64,000 nt of DNA from Streptomyces platensis (GCF_008704855.1 NZ_CP023691.1:5456001-5520000), one strand, 5' to 3'. Positions 50,608 to 59,403 are shown, counted from the first letter of the stretch. Made by a program: numbers and translations. Notes: a model not told the origin generated them from the sequence alone.

Positions 50608-52382
50608 CGCCCGTCCTCCGTGCCCTCGTCGGCCGCGCGGGCCGTGCCGCGGTCCCTGCGGTCGCCGTCCGTCAGCGGTGTGGCGTCCATCGGCAGCCGC
50701 AGGGTGAAGACCGCGCCGCCCTCGGGGAGGTTGGCCGCGGTGATCTCCCCGCCGTGGATATGTGCGTTCTCCAGCGCGATCGACAGGCCCAGACCGCTGC
50801 CTTCCGACCGCGGCCGGGAGGCGCTCGCCTTGTAGAAGCGGTCGAAGACATGCGGAAGGACTTCCTCCGGGATGCCGGGGCCGTGATCCCGTACGCGGAT
50901 CACCAGCTCGCCGCCCCCGGGTCCCGCGTCCGGCTCCTGCCCGGACCGCTCCGGACCCTCCTGCTCCGCACCGGCTTCCGGGCCGCCGGACGCATGGGGC
51001 GCGGCCGGACCGCCGGTGACCGCCGTGCTGCCCGCCCGGCCACCCGCACCGTCACCCGGCACCTCCTCGGTGTGCACCGAGACCCGCACCGGCGAGCCGC
51101 CGTGCTTGAGGGCGTTGCCGATCAGATTCGCCAGGATCACATCGAGCCGCCGCGGGTCCAGACGGGCCACGATGCCGCGGTCCGCGTCCAGCTCGACGGC
51201 GTCCAGCCAGGCCCGGGCGTCGACACAGGCGGTCACCTGGTCCGCGACATCGACGTCGTCCAGCACCAGCCGGGCCGTCCCCGCGTCGAAGCGGGTGACC
51301 TCCATCAGGTTCTCCACGAGATCGTTCAGCCGCCGGGTCTCGCTGACCACCAGCTGCACGGCGGGAGCGATCATCGGGTCGAGGGAGTCCGCCTCCTCCT
51401 CCAGCACCTCGGAGACCGCGGTGATCGCGGTCAGCGGCGTCCGCAGCTCGTGCGACATATCGGCGACGAACCGCCGGGACGCCGCCTCGCGCCCGCTCAG
51501 CTCCTCGACCCGGTGCTCCAGACGCTCCGCCGTACGGTTGAACGTCCGGGACAGATCGGCCAGTTCGTCCGTGCCGGTCACCCGCAGCCGGGTGTCCAGC
51601 CGCCCCTCGCCCAGCTGCCGCGCGGCATGCCCCAGCCGCTGTACGGGCCGCAGCACGGTCGTCGCCGCGGCCTGCGCCAGCAGCGCCGAGCCGACCAGCG
51701 CGAGCGCGGTCGCGATCCCCAGCGACCAGGCCAGCGAGTTGAGGTCCTGCCGCTCGGCGGCCAGCGACTTGATCATGTAGCCGGTGGGCCCGCCGCCGAT
51801 CACCTTCGCCCCGGCGACGAGGTAGGGGGCGTCCCCGACTTCCTTGCGCTGCCAGTACAGATGGTGCGCGTAGCGGTTGGACTCGTCGACCGGGCGCACC
51901 TCGTCGACCGCGGTACGCAGCGACAGGGGCACGCTGTCGAGTGTCAGCAGGTTCTTGTTCGTGGTGGCCGCGCAGGCCTTGCCCTCGCGGTCGGCCCCGA
52001 TCAGCAGCACCGCGTAGTCCTGTGGCCCGGCCGCCATCTGCCGTGCCGCGTCCTGGAGTTCGGCACACCGCGGCCGCAGCGGCAGCGACCGTGTGCTGTC
52101 CTCCAGCGACTTGCGGAAGTCGTTGAGGACGGCGTTCTGGGTGCGCTCCAGAACGGTGTTGCGGTTGAGCCAGTACGCGATGCCCGACGCCGAGACCGCC
52201 GCGGTCAGCGCCACCAGCCCGAAGACCACGACCAGCCGCAGCCGCAGACTGGTCCAGCGCAGCAGCCCCGACGCCCGGCGCAGCCCCCGCAGTACCCGCT
52301 GTCCCGCCGCGGGCCCGGACGCGTTCCCGGCTCCGGCGTCCGCGCTGTCGTCCGTCGTATCGCCCGCGGAACGTTCCCTCAC
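50604..52382 (-). CDS. afsQ2: sensor histidine kinase AfsQ2
   Basis: A 592-aa kinase. Residues about 40-65 and 215-240 are membrane helices flanking an extracytoplasmic sensor of about 150 residues. HAMP follows (PVQRLGHAARQLGEGRLDTR), then HisKA with the phospho-acceptor in FVADMSHELRTPLTAITAVS, the N box NLIGNALKHGG, and G boxes RDHGPGIP and GSGLGLSIA. A Gly/Pro/Glu-rich insertion of about 50 residues between N and G1 boxes (GDGAGGRAG... region) is unusual. The GTG start at 52382 overlaps the AfsQ1 stop. Pairing with AfsQ1 and divergent sigQ identifies it as AfsQ2. Confidence 0.92.
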   Translation of the reverse strand: MRERSAGDTTDDSADAGAGNASGPAAGQRVLRGLRRASGLLRWTSLRLRLVVVFGLVALTAAVSASGIAYWLNRNTVLERTQNAVLNDFRKSLEDSTRSLPLRPRCAELQDAARQMAAGPQDYAVLLIGADREGKACAATTNKNLLTLDSVPLSLRTAVDEVRPVDESNRYAHHLYWQRKEVGDAPYLVAGAKVIGGGPTGYMIKSLAAERQDLNSLAWSLGIATALALVGSALLAQAAATTVLRPVQRLGHAARQLGEGRLDTRLRVTGTDELADLSRTFNRTAERLEHRVEELSGREAASRRFVADMSHELRTPLTAITAVSEVLEEEADSLDPMIAPAVQLVVSETRRLNDLVENLMEVTRFDAGTARLVLDDVDVADQVTACVDARAWLDAVELDADRGIVARLDPRRLDVILANLIGNALKHGGSPVRVSVHTEEVPGDGAGGRAGSTAVTGGPAAPHASGGPEAGAEQEGPERSGQEPDAGPGGGELVIRVRDHGPGIPEEVLPHVFDRFYKASASRPRSEGSGLGLSIALENAHIHGGEITAANLPEGGAVFTLRLPMDATPLTDGDRRDRGTARAADEGTEDGR

Positions 52383-53056
52383 TGCGGCGAATCCAGCCGG
52401 TAGCCGACGCCACGGACCGTACGGATCAGGGTCGGCGAGGACGGTACGTCCTCCACCTTCGCCCGCAGCCGCTGCACACACGCGTCCACCAGGCGCGAGT
52501 CGCCCAGGTAGTCGTGCTCCCACACCAGCCGCAGCAGCTGCTGGCGGGACAGTGCCTGACCGGGGCGGCGGCTCAGCTCCAGCAGCAACCGCAGTTCGGT
52601 CGGTGTCAGTTGCAGATCCTCGCCGTTCTTGGTGACCGTCATCGCCGACCGGTCGATCACCAGCGAGCCGAACGTCGCCGAATCACTGGACTCCCGCTCG
52701 CCGCGGCGCAGCACGGCCCGGATCCGGGCGTCCAGCACCCGCCCCTGGACCGGTTTGACGACATAGTCGTCGGCGCCGGACTCCAGCCCCACCACGACGT
52801 CGATATCGTCGTTACGCGCGGTGAGCAGGATGATGGGCAGCTGGTCCGTACGCCTGATCCGCCGGCACACCTCGAAGCCGTCGATGCCCGGCAGCATCAC
52901 ATCCAGCACGATCAGGTCCGGGCGCTGCTCACGCAGCAGCTTCAGGCCGTCCTCGCCCGTCGCCGCGGTCACCACACGGTGACCCTGGCGCGACAGCGAG
53001 AGTTCGAGGGCCGTGCGGATGGCGTCGTCGTCCTCGATCAGCAACAGGAAAGGCAC
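52379..53056 (-). CDS. afsQ1: response regulator AfsQ1
   Basis: A 225-aa OmpR/PhoB-type regulator, the same length as S. coelicolor AfsQ1. The receiver has LLIEDDDAIRTALELSLSRQ, phospho-Asp in LIVLDVMLPGIDGFEVCRR, and ADDYVVKPVQGRV with the conserved Lys. The C-terminal winged helix is complete (LTPTELRLLLELSRRPGQAL then LVDACVQRLRAKVEDVP). In S. coelicolor AfsQ1 activates sigQ and antibiotic genes and responds to nitrogen conditions. GTG 53056 is the start; ATG 53074 would add six residues. A matching AfsQ1 box lies upstream. Confidence 0.95.
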   Translation of the reverse strand: MPFLLLIEDDDAIRTALELSLSRQGHRVVTAATGEDGLKLLREQRPDLIVLDVMLPGIDGFEVCRRIRRTDQLPIILLTARNDDIDVVVGLESGADDYVVKPVQGRVLDARIRAVLRRGERESSDSATFGSLVIDRSAMTVTKNGEDLQLTPTELRLLLELSRRPGQALSRQQLLRLVWEHDYLGDSRLVDACVQRLRAKVEDVPSSPTLIRTVRGVGYRLDSPQ

Positions 53057-53157
53057 CCGGCCATTCTGGCCCATGGGACGCCGGGACATCGACACATGGC
53101 GCTCTCGTACACAAGGCCCAGCGCGTGAGGCCTCCGCGACGCGCCGCCCAGAGGCCT

Positions 53158-53173
53158 GTGACAGGCCTGTGAC
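53158..53173. promoter_or_regulatory. AfsQ1 box between afsQ1 and sigQ
   Basis: GTGAC-N6-GTGAC (53158-53162 and 53169-53173, one copy per helical turn) matches exactly the reported AfsQ1 consensus GTnAC-n6-GTnAC. It lies about 109 bp before the sigQ start and 100 bp before afsQ1, so it can serve both. Confidence 0.8.
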
Positions 53174-53281
53174 AGTCGACGGACAACGCGATGAAACTGG
53201 CTTGGCAGTCTTTTGGGCACCGGGAGAGATCAACAACCCGGAACACACCGAACGAGCTGGCTCTACGACGGGGGGCGCGAG

Positions 53282-54079
53282 ATGAACACACTGCACGGCA
53301 GCACTTCCAGCGCAGTTATCACGCGACTCCACGATGTCGTCCGGTCCGGCGAGAAGTCCGGTGCCGTACGGGGCTGCACCCGCAGCACCGGGCGTCAGCG
53401 GCCGCCCTTCATGGTGGCCATCGACGCGATGACGGTGGAAATCGACCCGGGGCACGGGGGCAAGGCCGCCCACAGGGGAGACAACGGGGGAAACACCGGG
53501 GGAGCGGAGTACGGGGAGGCCACGGGGGAACGGCGTTCCGCGTCGGAGGCGGCCGAGGCCGAAGCGGCCTTCACCGCCTACGTCCAGGAGCGCCGCGCCT
53601 CCCTGTACGCCACCGCCTACCACCTGACCGGCGACCGCTTCGAGGCCGAGGACCTGCTCCAGAGCGCGCTGTTCTCGACCTTCCGGGCGTGGGACCGGAT
53701 CAGTGACAAGGCGGCGCTCGGCGGCTATCTGCGCCGCACCATGACCAATCTGCACATCAGCGCCTGGCGCCGGCGCAAGCTCAACGAGTACCCGACCGAG
53801 GAGCTGCCGGAGACGGCGGCCGACGCGGACGCGATGCGCGGCACCGAATTGCGCGCCGTGCTGTGGCAGGCGCTGGTCCGGCTGCCCGAGACGCAGCGCA
53901 CGATGCTGGTGCTGCGCTACTACGAGGGCCGCACGGACCCGGAGATCGCGGACATTCTCAACATCAGTGTCGGCACGGTGAAGTCGAGCATCTGGCGCGC
54001 CCTGCGCCGGCTGCGTGAGGACGAGGTCCTCAGCTTCGGCCGTGACGAGGAGGAGTCCTTCGGCGAGCTGGTGGCCTGA
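53282..54079 (+). CDS. sigQ: ECF/SigE-like RNA polymerase sigma factor SigQ
   Basis: A 265-aa sigma factor. The first 90 residues are a Gly/Glu-rich low-complexity extension. Region 2 is AYVQERRASLYATAYHLTGD to FSTFRAWDRISD, and region 4 is LPETQRTMLVLRYYEGRTDP then ILNISVGTVKSSIWRALRRL. ATG 53282 is preceded by GGGGGGCGCGAG. The position divergent from afsQ1/afsQ2 identifies it as sigQ, which in S. coelicolor is AfsQ1-activated and antagonises the AfsQ effect on antibiotic production (recalled). Confidence 0.92.
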   Translation: MNTLHGSTSSAVITRLHDVVRSGEKSGAVRGCTRSTGRQRPPFMVAIDAMTVEIDPGHGGKAAHRGDNGGNTGGAEYGEATGERRSASEAAEAEAAFTAYVQERRASLYATAYHLTGDRFEAEDLLQSALFSTFRAWDRISDKAALGGYLRRTMTNLHISAWRRRKLNEYPTEELPETAADADAMRGTELRAVLWQALVRLPETQRTMLVLRYYEGRTDPEIADILNISVGTVKSSIWRALRRLREDEVLSFGRDEEESFGELVA

Positions 54080-54220
54080 GGACGGGGGGAAGCCCGGGGG
54101 CAGGGGGAACGCCCGAGGGGGAAACGGGGATACGGGGGAGCCGGCCGAAGCGGAGTGATCCACGGAGGCCGGGCGTATCGGGGGATACGGGGAAGCAAGG
54201 GGGAGCAGGGGGAAGGAAAG

Positions 54221-54257
54221 GCGGGTTCGGACGGCCGGGGGGTCTGTCCGAACCCGC
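54221..54257. terminator. terminator between sigQ and the kinase gene
   Basis: GCGGGTTCGGAC (54221-54232) pairs perfectly with GTCCGAACCCGC (54246-54257), followed by TTCTTC. Purine-rich G-runs occupy the 140 bp between the sigQ stop and this stem. Confidence 0.78.
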
Positions 54258-54325
54258 TTCTTCGTGTCTGCTCGTCGTGCTGTGCGGGTGCCGTCGCTGC
54301 CCCGCCTCGCCCTGCCCCGGTCCCG

Positions 54326-54991
54326 TCAGGAAGGGACGGCCGCGCCGACCGCGTTTGGCGCGCCCGCGGCCGATATACGGGCCAGCGCCTCCGGCTTGGC
54401 GCAGGGGTGCGCGCCCAGGGCCGTGTGCCGGGCGACGACCGACCGCTCGGCGCGCAGCAGCCGCAGGCCGCGACGGACGAGATACGGGGCGGACTTGCGG
54501 CCCTCGCGCAGATCCCGCGCCAGCCGCCGGCGGAAGGTGGTGGTGGGGCGGCCGCGCAGACACAGCGCGTCGGCCAGCAGCCCCGCGGCCCGGCAGTCCG
54601 CGATGGCCTCGGCCGCGAAGATGCCCTCCGCGATGAACAGCGGGGCGCCGCCGAGGTCGAGCCCCGACGCGCCGACCCGGGCGCTGGTCGCGATGTCGTA
54701 CACCGGAACGTCGGCACGCCCCGTACGGCACAGTGCGTCGATCGCCGCGAGCGCGGCGCCGGCGTCCCAGGACAGCGGCGCGTCCCAGTCGGCGCCGCCG
54801 CCGTCGGGCAGTTGCGGCAGTGTCGGGTCCGTCCCCTCCTTGTAGAAGTCGTCGAGGTTGAGGACGGGGAGGCCGCTGCGGGCGGCCAGGGACGTCTTGC
54901 CGGAACCCGAGGGGCCGGTCAGCAGGACGACCCGGGCGGCAGGGGGCCGGGCGGCGGGCGGCCGGGTGGCGGTGTGGGAGCTCACGGGCAC
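54326..54991 (-). CDS. uridine kinase-like P-loop protein
   Basis: A 221-aa P-loop kinase. Walker A LLTGPSGSGKTSLAARS at residues 23-39, then VLNLDDFYKEGTDPTLPQLP, which is the uridine kinase acidic/DDFYK motif, and DWDAPLSWD, VPVYDIATS, FIAEGIFAAEAI. Streptomyces homologues are usually annotated uridine kinase, which would phosphorylate salvaged uridine or cytidine and fits the nucleoside theme. No nucleoside operator was seen upstream. It is convergent with sigQ and divergent from the secreted protein gene. Confidence 0.8.
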   Translation of the reverse strand: MPVSSHTATRPPAARPPAARVVLLTGPSGSGKTSLAARSGLPVLNLDDFYKEGTDPTLPQLPDGGGADWDAPLSWDAGAALAAIDALCRTGRADVPVYDIATSARVGASGLDLGGAPLFIAEGIFAAEAIADCRAAGLLADALCLRGRPTTTFRRRLARDLREGRKSAPYLVRRGLRLLRAERSVVARHTALGAHPCAKPEALARISAAGAPNAVGAAVPS

Positions 54992-55090
54992 CCATTGTCG
55001 CGTATTGCGCCGTGTGGGGTACCCCTGGCGCGCGAGGTGGATCGACTCCCGCCCCTCAACTACGCTACGCAGTCAATTGATTACCCAGAT

Positions 55091-55109
55091 GTGCTGTCTC
55101 GCACAGCAC
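55091..55109. promoter_or_regulatory. inverted repeat upstream of the secreted protein gene
   Basis: GTGCTGT and ACAGCAC (55091-55097 and 55103-55109) with 5-nt spacer lie 33 bp before ATG 55143. It may be an operator or a 5'-UTR hairpin; the sequence alone does not decide. Confidence 0.4.
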
Positions 55110-55142
55110 TTCGAACCCCTTCGATCCACAGGCAGGTGGCAC

Positions 55143-55544
55143 ATGCCCTCCCACGCGCGTCCCAAGCCCAGTCGTGTTCCGCGCGCTCTGCTGCGGGCGG
55201 GACTGGTGATTTCCGCCGCCGGTGCGGCGCTCGCGGCGGGCGGTGCGGCGACGGCGAACGCGGCGCCCGCCGCGTCGGACCTCGCCACCGACACCGGCGC
55301 CGCGGCCTCGGGACTGACCGGCGCACTGCTGCACTCCGCGGCCGGCGGCCTCGGCCCGGTCAAGAACCTGAAGCTGGACCCGCTGGCCAACACCTCCGTC
55401 GACCCGCTCGCCAATGCGGTGAGCACCCAGATCGCCGACTTCAAGCCGGTGGGCACCACGCTGCTGACCGGCGCTCTCTCGAACGGCGCCGCGCTCAAGG
55501 ACCTGCCGCTGGTGGGGACGGTGACGAGGGTGCTGCCGGGGTGA
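55143..55544 (+). CDS. small secreted protein, unknown
   Basis: A 133-aa exported protein. The signal region is long and basic at first (RPKPSRVPRALLRAGLVISA) and is cleaved near TANAAP (about residue 41). The mature part is Leu/Ala/Gly-rich with repeats (DPLANTSVDPLANAV, GALLHSAAGGLG, TTLLTGALSNGAALKDLPLV) and no Cys. It resembles the 48668 product and other Streptomyces small secreted proteins in style, not in a recognised domain. Confidence 0.7.
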   Translation: MPSHARPKPSRVPRALLRAGLVISAAGAALAAGGAATANAAPAASDLATDTGAAASGLTGALLHSAAGGLGPVKNLKLDPLANTSVDPLANAVSTQIADFKPVGTTLLTGALSNGAALKDLPLVGTVTRVLPG

Positions 55545-55665
55545 ACGGCCGGGGCCGGGCCGCGGTCCGGCGCGGCGGGCGCCGCCCCGGCGGCTCCCCC
55601 TGCCCGGACCGCTCGCGCCCGCCGCAGCCGCCCCGGCCGTCGGGCGGGCCGCGGCAGGCCCGGGA

Positions 55666-55983
55666 TCAGTGCCCCTGGGCCTCGTTGAGGTTCTCCGCGA
55701 CCGTGCCGACCGCCCGCGTCCCCCGACTGTTGACCAGCCGGTTGTCGAGCAGCCGGCCGCCGGGCCGGCTCTCGCCCGTACCGCTGGGCGGCCGCGACGC
55801 CCGGTCGAGCACCTCGCCCAGCGCCCCCAAGATCCCCTTCTTGCGCGCCGACCGCTTCCGGGGCGCCCGCAGAGGGGCGGGCACAAGTGGCAGGTCCGGG
55901 TACTCGGTGTACTCCCTCGCCTCCCACAACACCTCACCGGGGTGGAGGAACTGGCGGCAGGGCGTGACGTGATCAGGTTTCAC
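55666..55983 (-). CDS. hypothetical protein
   Basis: A 105-aa soluble protein, VKPDHVTPCRQFLHPGEVLW at the start, Arg/Lys-rich in the middle (RAPRKRSARKKG) and ending NLNEAQGH. No domain recognised. GTG 55983 is the start, with GAGGG close before it. It sits at the end of the minus strand after the terminator of the ALDH operon and so is probably separately transcribed. A conserved Streptomyces protein by its coding bias; function unknown. Confidence 0.6.
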   Translation of the reverse strand: MKPDHVTPCRQFLHPGEVLWEAREYTEYPDLPLVPAPLRAPRKRSARKKGILGALGEVLDRASRPPSGTGESRPGGRLLDNRLVNSRGTRAVGTVAENLNEAQGH

Positions 55984-56013
55984 GCCCTCATCTTCCCTGT
56001 CCGGTACACCACA

Positions 56014-56054
56014 ACAGTGCGGGGCCCCGCCACATAGGCGAGGCCCCGCACTGT
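56014..56054 (-). terminator. terminator of the deoC-ALDH operon
   Basis: ACAGTGCGGGGCC (56014-56026) pairs perfectly with GGCCCCGCACTGT (56042-56054), 15-nt loop, 36 bp beyond the last gene of the operon. Confidence 0.82.
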
Positions 56055-56089
56055 CGTTCCGCGGACGCCGTCCGGGCGCCGCAGCAGCC

Positions 56090-56959
56090 CTAAACCCCCA
56101 TGGGGTGCCAGACCGTCTTCGTCTCCAGGAAGGCCAGCAGGCGGCCGGTGCCGGGGTCGGCGGTCCAGTTGACCGGGGCCGGGCGCAGGACGCGCTTGAG
56201 GTTGTCGGCCGCGGCCGTCTCCAGGTCCTTCGCCAGCTCGCCGTCCGCGCCCGCGAGGTCGAGGGCGTTGACGTCCTGGTGGGCGGCGAGCGGGGCGGAC
56301 AGCTCCGCGGTGCGGCCGGAGAGGATGTTGACCACGCCGCCCGGGAGGTCGGAGGTGGCGAGCACCTCGGCCAGGGAGAGAGCGGGCAGCGGGGCGTTCT
56401 CGGCGGCCGCCACAACCACCGTGTTGCCGGTGACGATCGCCGGGGCGATCACCGAGACCAGGCCGAGGAACGACGACTCCTGCGGGGCCAGGACCGCGAC
56501 CACACCGGTCGGCTCGGGGGCGGAGACGTTGAAGTACGGGCCGGCCACCGGGTTGGTGCCGCCGGCGATCTGGGCGACCTTGTCGGACCAGCCCGCGTAC
56601 CAGACCCAGCGGTCGATCGCCGCGTCCACCTGCGCCGTGGCCTTCGCCTTCGACAGCCCCTCGGCCGCGGCGACCTCGGCGGTGAACTGGTCGCGGCGGC
56701 CCTCCAGCATCTCGGCGATGCGGTAGAGGATCTGGCCGCGGTTGTAGGCCGTGGCGCCGGACCAGCCGCCGAACGCCTTACGGGCGGCGACCACCGCGTC
56801 CCGGGCGTCCTTACGGGAGGCCAGGGGCGCGTTGGCGAGCCATGTGCCCTTGGAGTCGGTCACCTCGTACACCCGCCCGCTCTCGGACCGGGGGAACTTG
56901 CCCCCGACGTACAGCTTGTAGGTCTTGAAGACGGAGAGTCGGCCAGTCAGCTCAGACAT
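56090..56959 (-). CDS. truncated aldehyde dehydrogenase-like protein, probably catalytically inactive
   Basis: A 289-aa protein corresponding to the N-terminal, cofactor-binding part of an ALDH (YVGGKFPRSESGRVYEVTDS, WYAGWSDKVAQIAGGTNPV, IAPAIVTGNTVVVAAAENAP). Catalytic features are lost: PWNFP is replaced by APQESS, the Lys of KPAE by Ala (AAAE), the GSTxxG loop by LAGADG, and the Cys domain is absent. It ends cleanly with no frameshift. It overlaps the full-length ALDH gene by 8 bp and is preserved in an intact operon, so it looks like a maintained pseudoenzyme or subunit, not decay. Confidence 0.8.
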   Translation of the reverse strand: MSELTGRLSVFKTYKLYVGGKFPRSESGRVYEVTDSKGTWLANAPLASRKDARDAVVAARKAFGGWSGATAYNRGQILYRIAEMLEGRRDQFTAEVAAAEGLSKAKATAQVDAAIDRWVWYAGWSDKVAQIAGGTNPVAGPYFNVSAPEPTGVVAVLAPQESSFLGLVSVIAPAIVTGNTVVVAAAENAPLPALSLAEVLATSDLPGGVVNILSGRTAELSAPLAAHQDVNALDLAGADGELAKDLETAAADNLKRVLRPAPVNWTADPGTGRLLAFLETKTVWHPMGV

Positions 56960-58382
56960 TGAGGTACGCCTCCAGACCGTGCCGGCCGCCCTCGCGGCCG
57001 TAGCCCGACTCCTGGTAGCCGCCGAAGGGCGACGCCGGGTCGAACTTGTTGAACGTGTTGGACCAGATGACGCCCGCGCGGAGCTTGTTCGCCATCCACA
57101 GCATCCGCGAGCCCTTCTCCGTCCAGATGCCGGCCGAGAGCCCGTAGGGGGTGTTGTTGGCCTTCTCCACGGCCTCGGCCGGGGTGCGGAAGGTCAGCAC
57201 GGACAGCACCGGGCCGAAGATCTCCTCGCGGGCGATGCGGTGCGCCTGGGTGACGCCGGTGAACAGCGTCGGGGCGAACCAGTAGCCGGCGGAGGGGAGT
57301 TCGCAGGACGGCGACCAGCGCTCGGCGCCCTCGGCCTCGCCCGCGTCGGCCAGCGCGGTGATCCGGGCCAGCTGCTCGGCGGAGTTGATGGCGCCGATGT
57401 CGGTGTTCTTGTCGAGCGGGTCGCCGACGCGCAGGGTCTGCATCCGGCGCTTGAGAGCGTCCAGCAGCTCGTCCTGGACGGACTCCTGGACCAGCAGACG
57501 GGAGCCCGCGCAGCAGACGTGGCCCTGGTTGAAGAAGATGCCGTTGACGATGCCCTCGACGGCCTGGTCCAGCGGCGCGTCGTCGAAGACGATGTTCGCC
57601 GCCTTGCCGCCCAGCTCCAGGGTCACCTTCTTGTCGGTGCCGGCGACCGTACGGGCGATGGCCTTGCCGACGTCGGTGGAGCCGGTGAAGGCGACCTTGT
57701 TGACGTCCGGGTGCGCGACCAGCGCGGCGCCCGTGGAACCGTCTCCCGTCAGGATGTTGACGACACCCTTGGGCAGGCCCGCCTGGCGGCAGATGTCCGC
57801 GAAGAACAGCGCGGACAGCGGGGTCGTCTCGGCGGGCTTGAGGACGACCGTGTTGCCGGTCGCCAGCGCCGGGGCGATCTTCCACGCGAGCATGAGCAGC
57901 GGGAAGTTCCACGGGATGACCTGGCCGGCGACGCCCAGCGGGCGGGGGTTCGCGCCGTAGCCGGCGTGGTCGAGCTTGTCGGCCCAGCCCGCGTAGTAGA
58001 AGAAGTGCGCGGCGACCAGCGGCAGATCGGCGTCCCGGGACTCCCGGATCGGCTTGCCGTTGTCCAGCGACTCCAGCACGGCCAGCTCGCGCGAGCGCTC
58101 CTGGATGATCCGGGCGATCCGGAAGAGGTACTTGGCGCGCTCGGCGCCGGGCAGCGCGGACCACTTCTCGAAGGCCTTACGGGCGGCCGTCACGGCGCGG
58201 TCGACGTCGTCGCCGGTGGCCTGGGCGACCTCGGAGAGGACCTCCTCGGACGACGGGGAGACGGTCTTGAAGACCTTGCCGTCGGAGGCCGGGGCGAACT
58301 CGCCGTCGATGAACAGGCCGTAGGACGGCGCGATGTCGACGACGGAGCGGGACTCGGGTGCGGGTGCGTAATCGAAGGTCAT
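56952..58382 (-). CDS. aldehyde dehydrogenase
   Basis: A 476-aa NAD(P)-dependent ALDH with all catalytic elements: PWNFPLLMLAWKIAP (Asn), VVLKPAETTPLSA (cofactor Lys), VAFTGSTDVGK, the general base in VTLELGGKAANIVF, and the nucleophile in FFNQGHVCCAGSRL. It is followed by the short ALDH-like gene in an 8-bp overlap and preceded by deoC by 7 bp. DeoC releases acetaldehyde and glyceraldehyde-3-phosphate, so oxidation of acetaldehyde to acetate is the likely job here (inference from context). Confidence 0.92.
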   Translation of the reverse strand: MTFDYAPAPESRSVVDIAPSYGLFIDGEFAPASDGKVFKTVSPSSEEVLSEVAQATGDDVDRAVTAARKAFEKWSALPGAERAKYLFRIARIIQERSRELAVLESLDNGKPIRESRDADLPLVAAHFFYYAGWADKLDHAGYGANPRPLGVAGQVIPWNFPLLMLAWKIAPALATGNTVVLKPAETTPLSALFFADICRQAGLPKGVVNILTGDGSTGAALVAHPDVNKVAFTGSTDVGKAIARTVAGTDKKVTLELGGKAANIVFDDAPLDQAVEGIVNGIFFNQGHVCCAGSRLLVQESVQDELLDALKRRMQTLRVGDPLDKNTDIGAINSAEQLARITALADAGEAEGAERWSPSCELPSAGYWFAPTLFTGVTQAHRIAREEIFGPVLSVLTFRTPAEAVEKANNTPYGLSAGIWTEKGSRMLWMANKLRAGVIWSNTFNKFDPASPFGGYQESGYGREGGRHGLEAYLNV

Positions 58383-58389
58383 GGGAGCC

Positions 58390-59385
58390 TCAGTCCACCG
58401 TGACGTAGTCGGGGCCGGAGTAGCGGCCGGTGCTGAGCTTCTGGCGCTGCATCAGCAGGTCGTTCAGGAGGCTGGAGGCGCCGAAGCGGAACCAGTCGGC
58501 GGTCAGCCAGGGCTCGCCGAGCGTCTCGTTGACCATGACCAGGTACTTGATCGCGTCCTTGGTCGTCCGGATGCCGCCGGCCGGCTTCACCCCGACCTGC
58601 ACGCCGGTCGTGGCGTGGAAGTCCCGGACCGCCTCCAGCATCAGGAGGGTGACCGGCGGGGTGGCGTTGACGGCGACCTTGCCGGTCGAGGTCTTGATGA
58701 AGTCGGCGCCTGCGAGCATCGCCAGCCAGGAGACCCGGCGCACGTTGTCGTACGTCTGGAGCTCACCGGTCTCGAAGATGACCTTGAGGTGCGCGGCGCT
58801 TCCGTCGGGGCGGGCACACGCCTCCTTGACGGCCTTGATCTCCTCGAAGACGTCCATGTAGCGGCCGGAGAGGAAGGCGCCCCGGTCGATCACCATGTCG
58901 ATCTCGTCGGCGCCGGCCGCGACCGCGTCCCGGGTGTCCGCCAGCTTGACCGGCAGCGCGGCGCGGCCCGCGGGGAAGGCGGTGGCGACGGACGCGACAT
59001 GGATGCCGGAGTCGCCGAGCGCCTCCTTGGCCGTCGCGACCATGTCCGGGTAGACGCAGATCGCCGCGACCTTGGGGCTGGTGCGGTCGGTGGGGTCGGG
59101 GTGGACGCCCTTGGCGCACAGCGCCCGGACCTTGCCCGGGGTGTCCGCGCCTTCGAGGGTCGTCAGGTCGATCATGGAGATGGCGAGATCGATGGCGTAC
59201 GCCTTCGCCGTCGTCTTGATCGAGCGGGTGCCGAGGGTGGCGGCGCGGGCCTCGAGGCCGACCGCGTCGACGCCGGGGAGGCCGTGGAGGAAGCGGCGCA
59301 GCGCACCGTCGTCGGCGGTCACGTCCGCCATTGACGCCAGACGCCCCGCGGCTTCCTTGCCGTATGCGGGAACAGTGATGGGCAT
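58390..59385 (-). CDS. deoC: deoxyribose-phosphate aldolase
   Basis: A 331-aa class I aldolase splitting 2-deoxyribose-5-phosphate into acetaldehyde and glyceraldehyde-3-phosphate. The Schiff-base Lys lies in LAGADFIKTSTGKVAVNATP, with VKPAGGIRTTKDAIKYLVMV supplying the second Lys. VAAICVYPDMVATAKEAL and FPAGRAALPVKLADTRDAV complete the TIM barrel. It is of the longer, actinobacterial/eukaryotic type. ATG 59385 is the start, with GTG 59391 possible. A perfect nucleoside operator lies just upstream, and the gene heads an operon with two ALDH-type genes. Confidence 0.93.
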   Translation of the reverse strand: MPITVPAYGKEAAGRLASMADVTADDGALRRFLHGLPGVDAVGLEARAATLGTRSIKTTAKAYAIDLAISMIDLTTLEGADTPGKVRALCAKGVHPDPTDRTSPKVAAICVYPDMVATAKEALGDSGIHVASVATAFPAGRAALPVKLADTRDAVAAGADEIDMVIDRGAFLSGRYMDVFEEIKAVKEACARPDGSAAHLKVIFETGELQTYDNVRRVSWLAMLAGADFIKTSTGKVAVNATPPVTLLMLEAVRDFHATTGVQVGVKPAGGIRTTKDAIKYLVMVNETLGEPWLTADWFRFGASSLLNDLLMQRQKLSTGRYSGPDYVTVD

Positions 59386-59403
59386 GGTCACGAGGGGAGC
59401 ATA

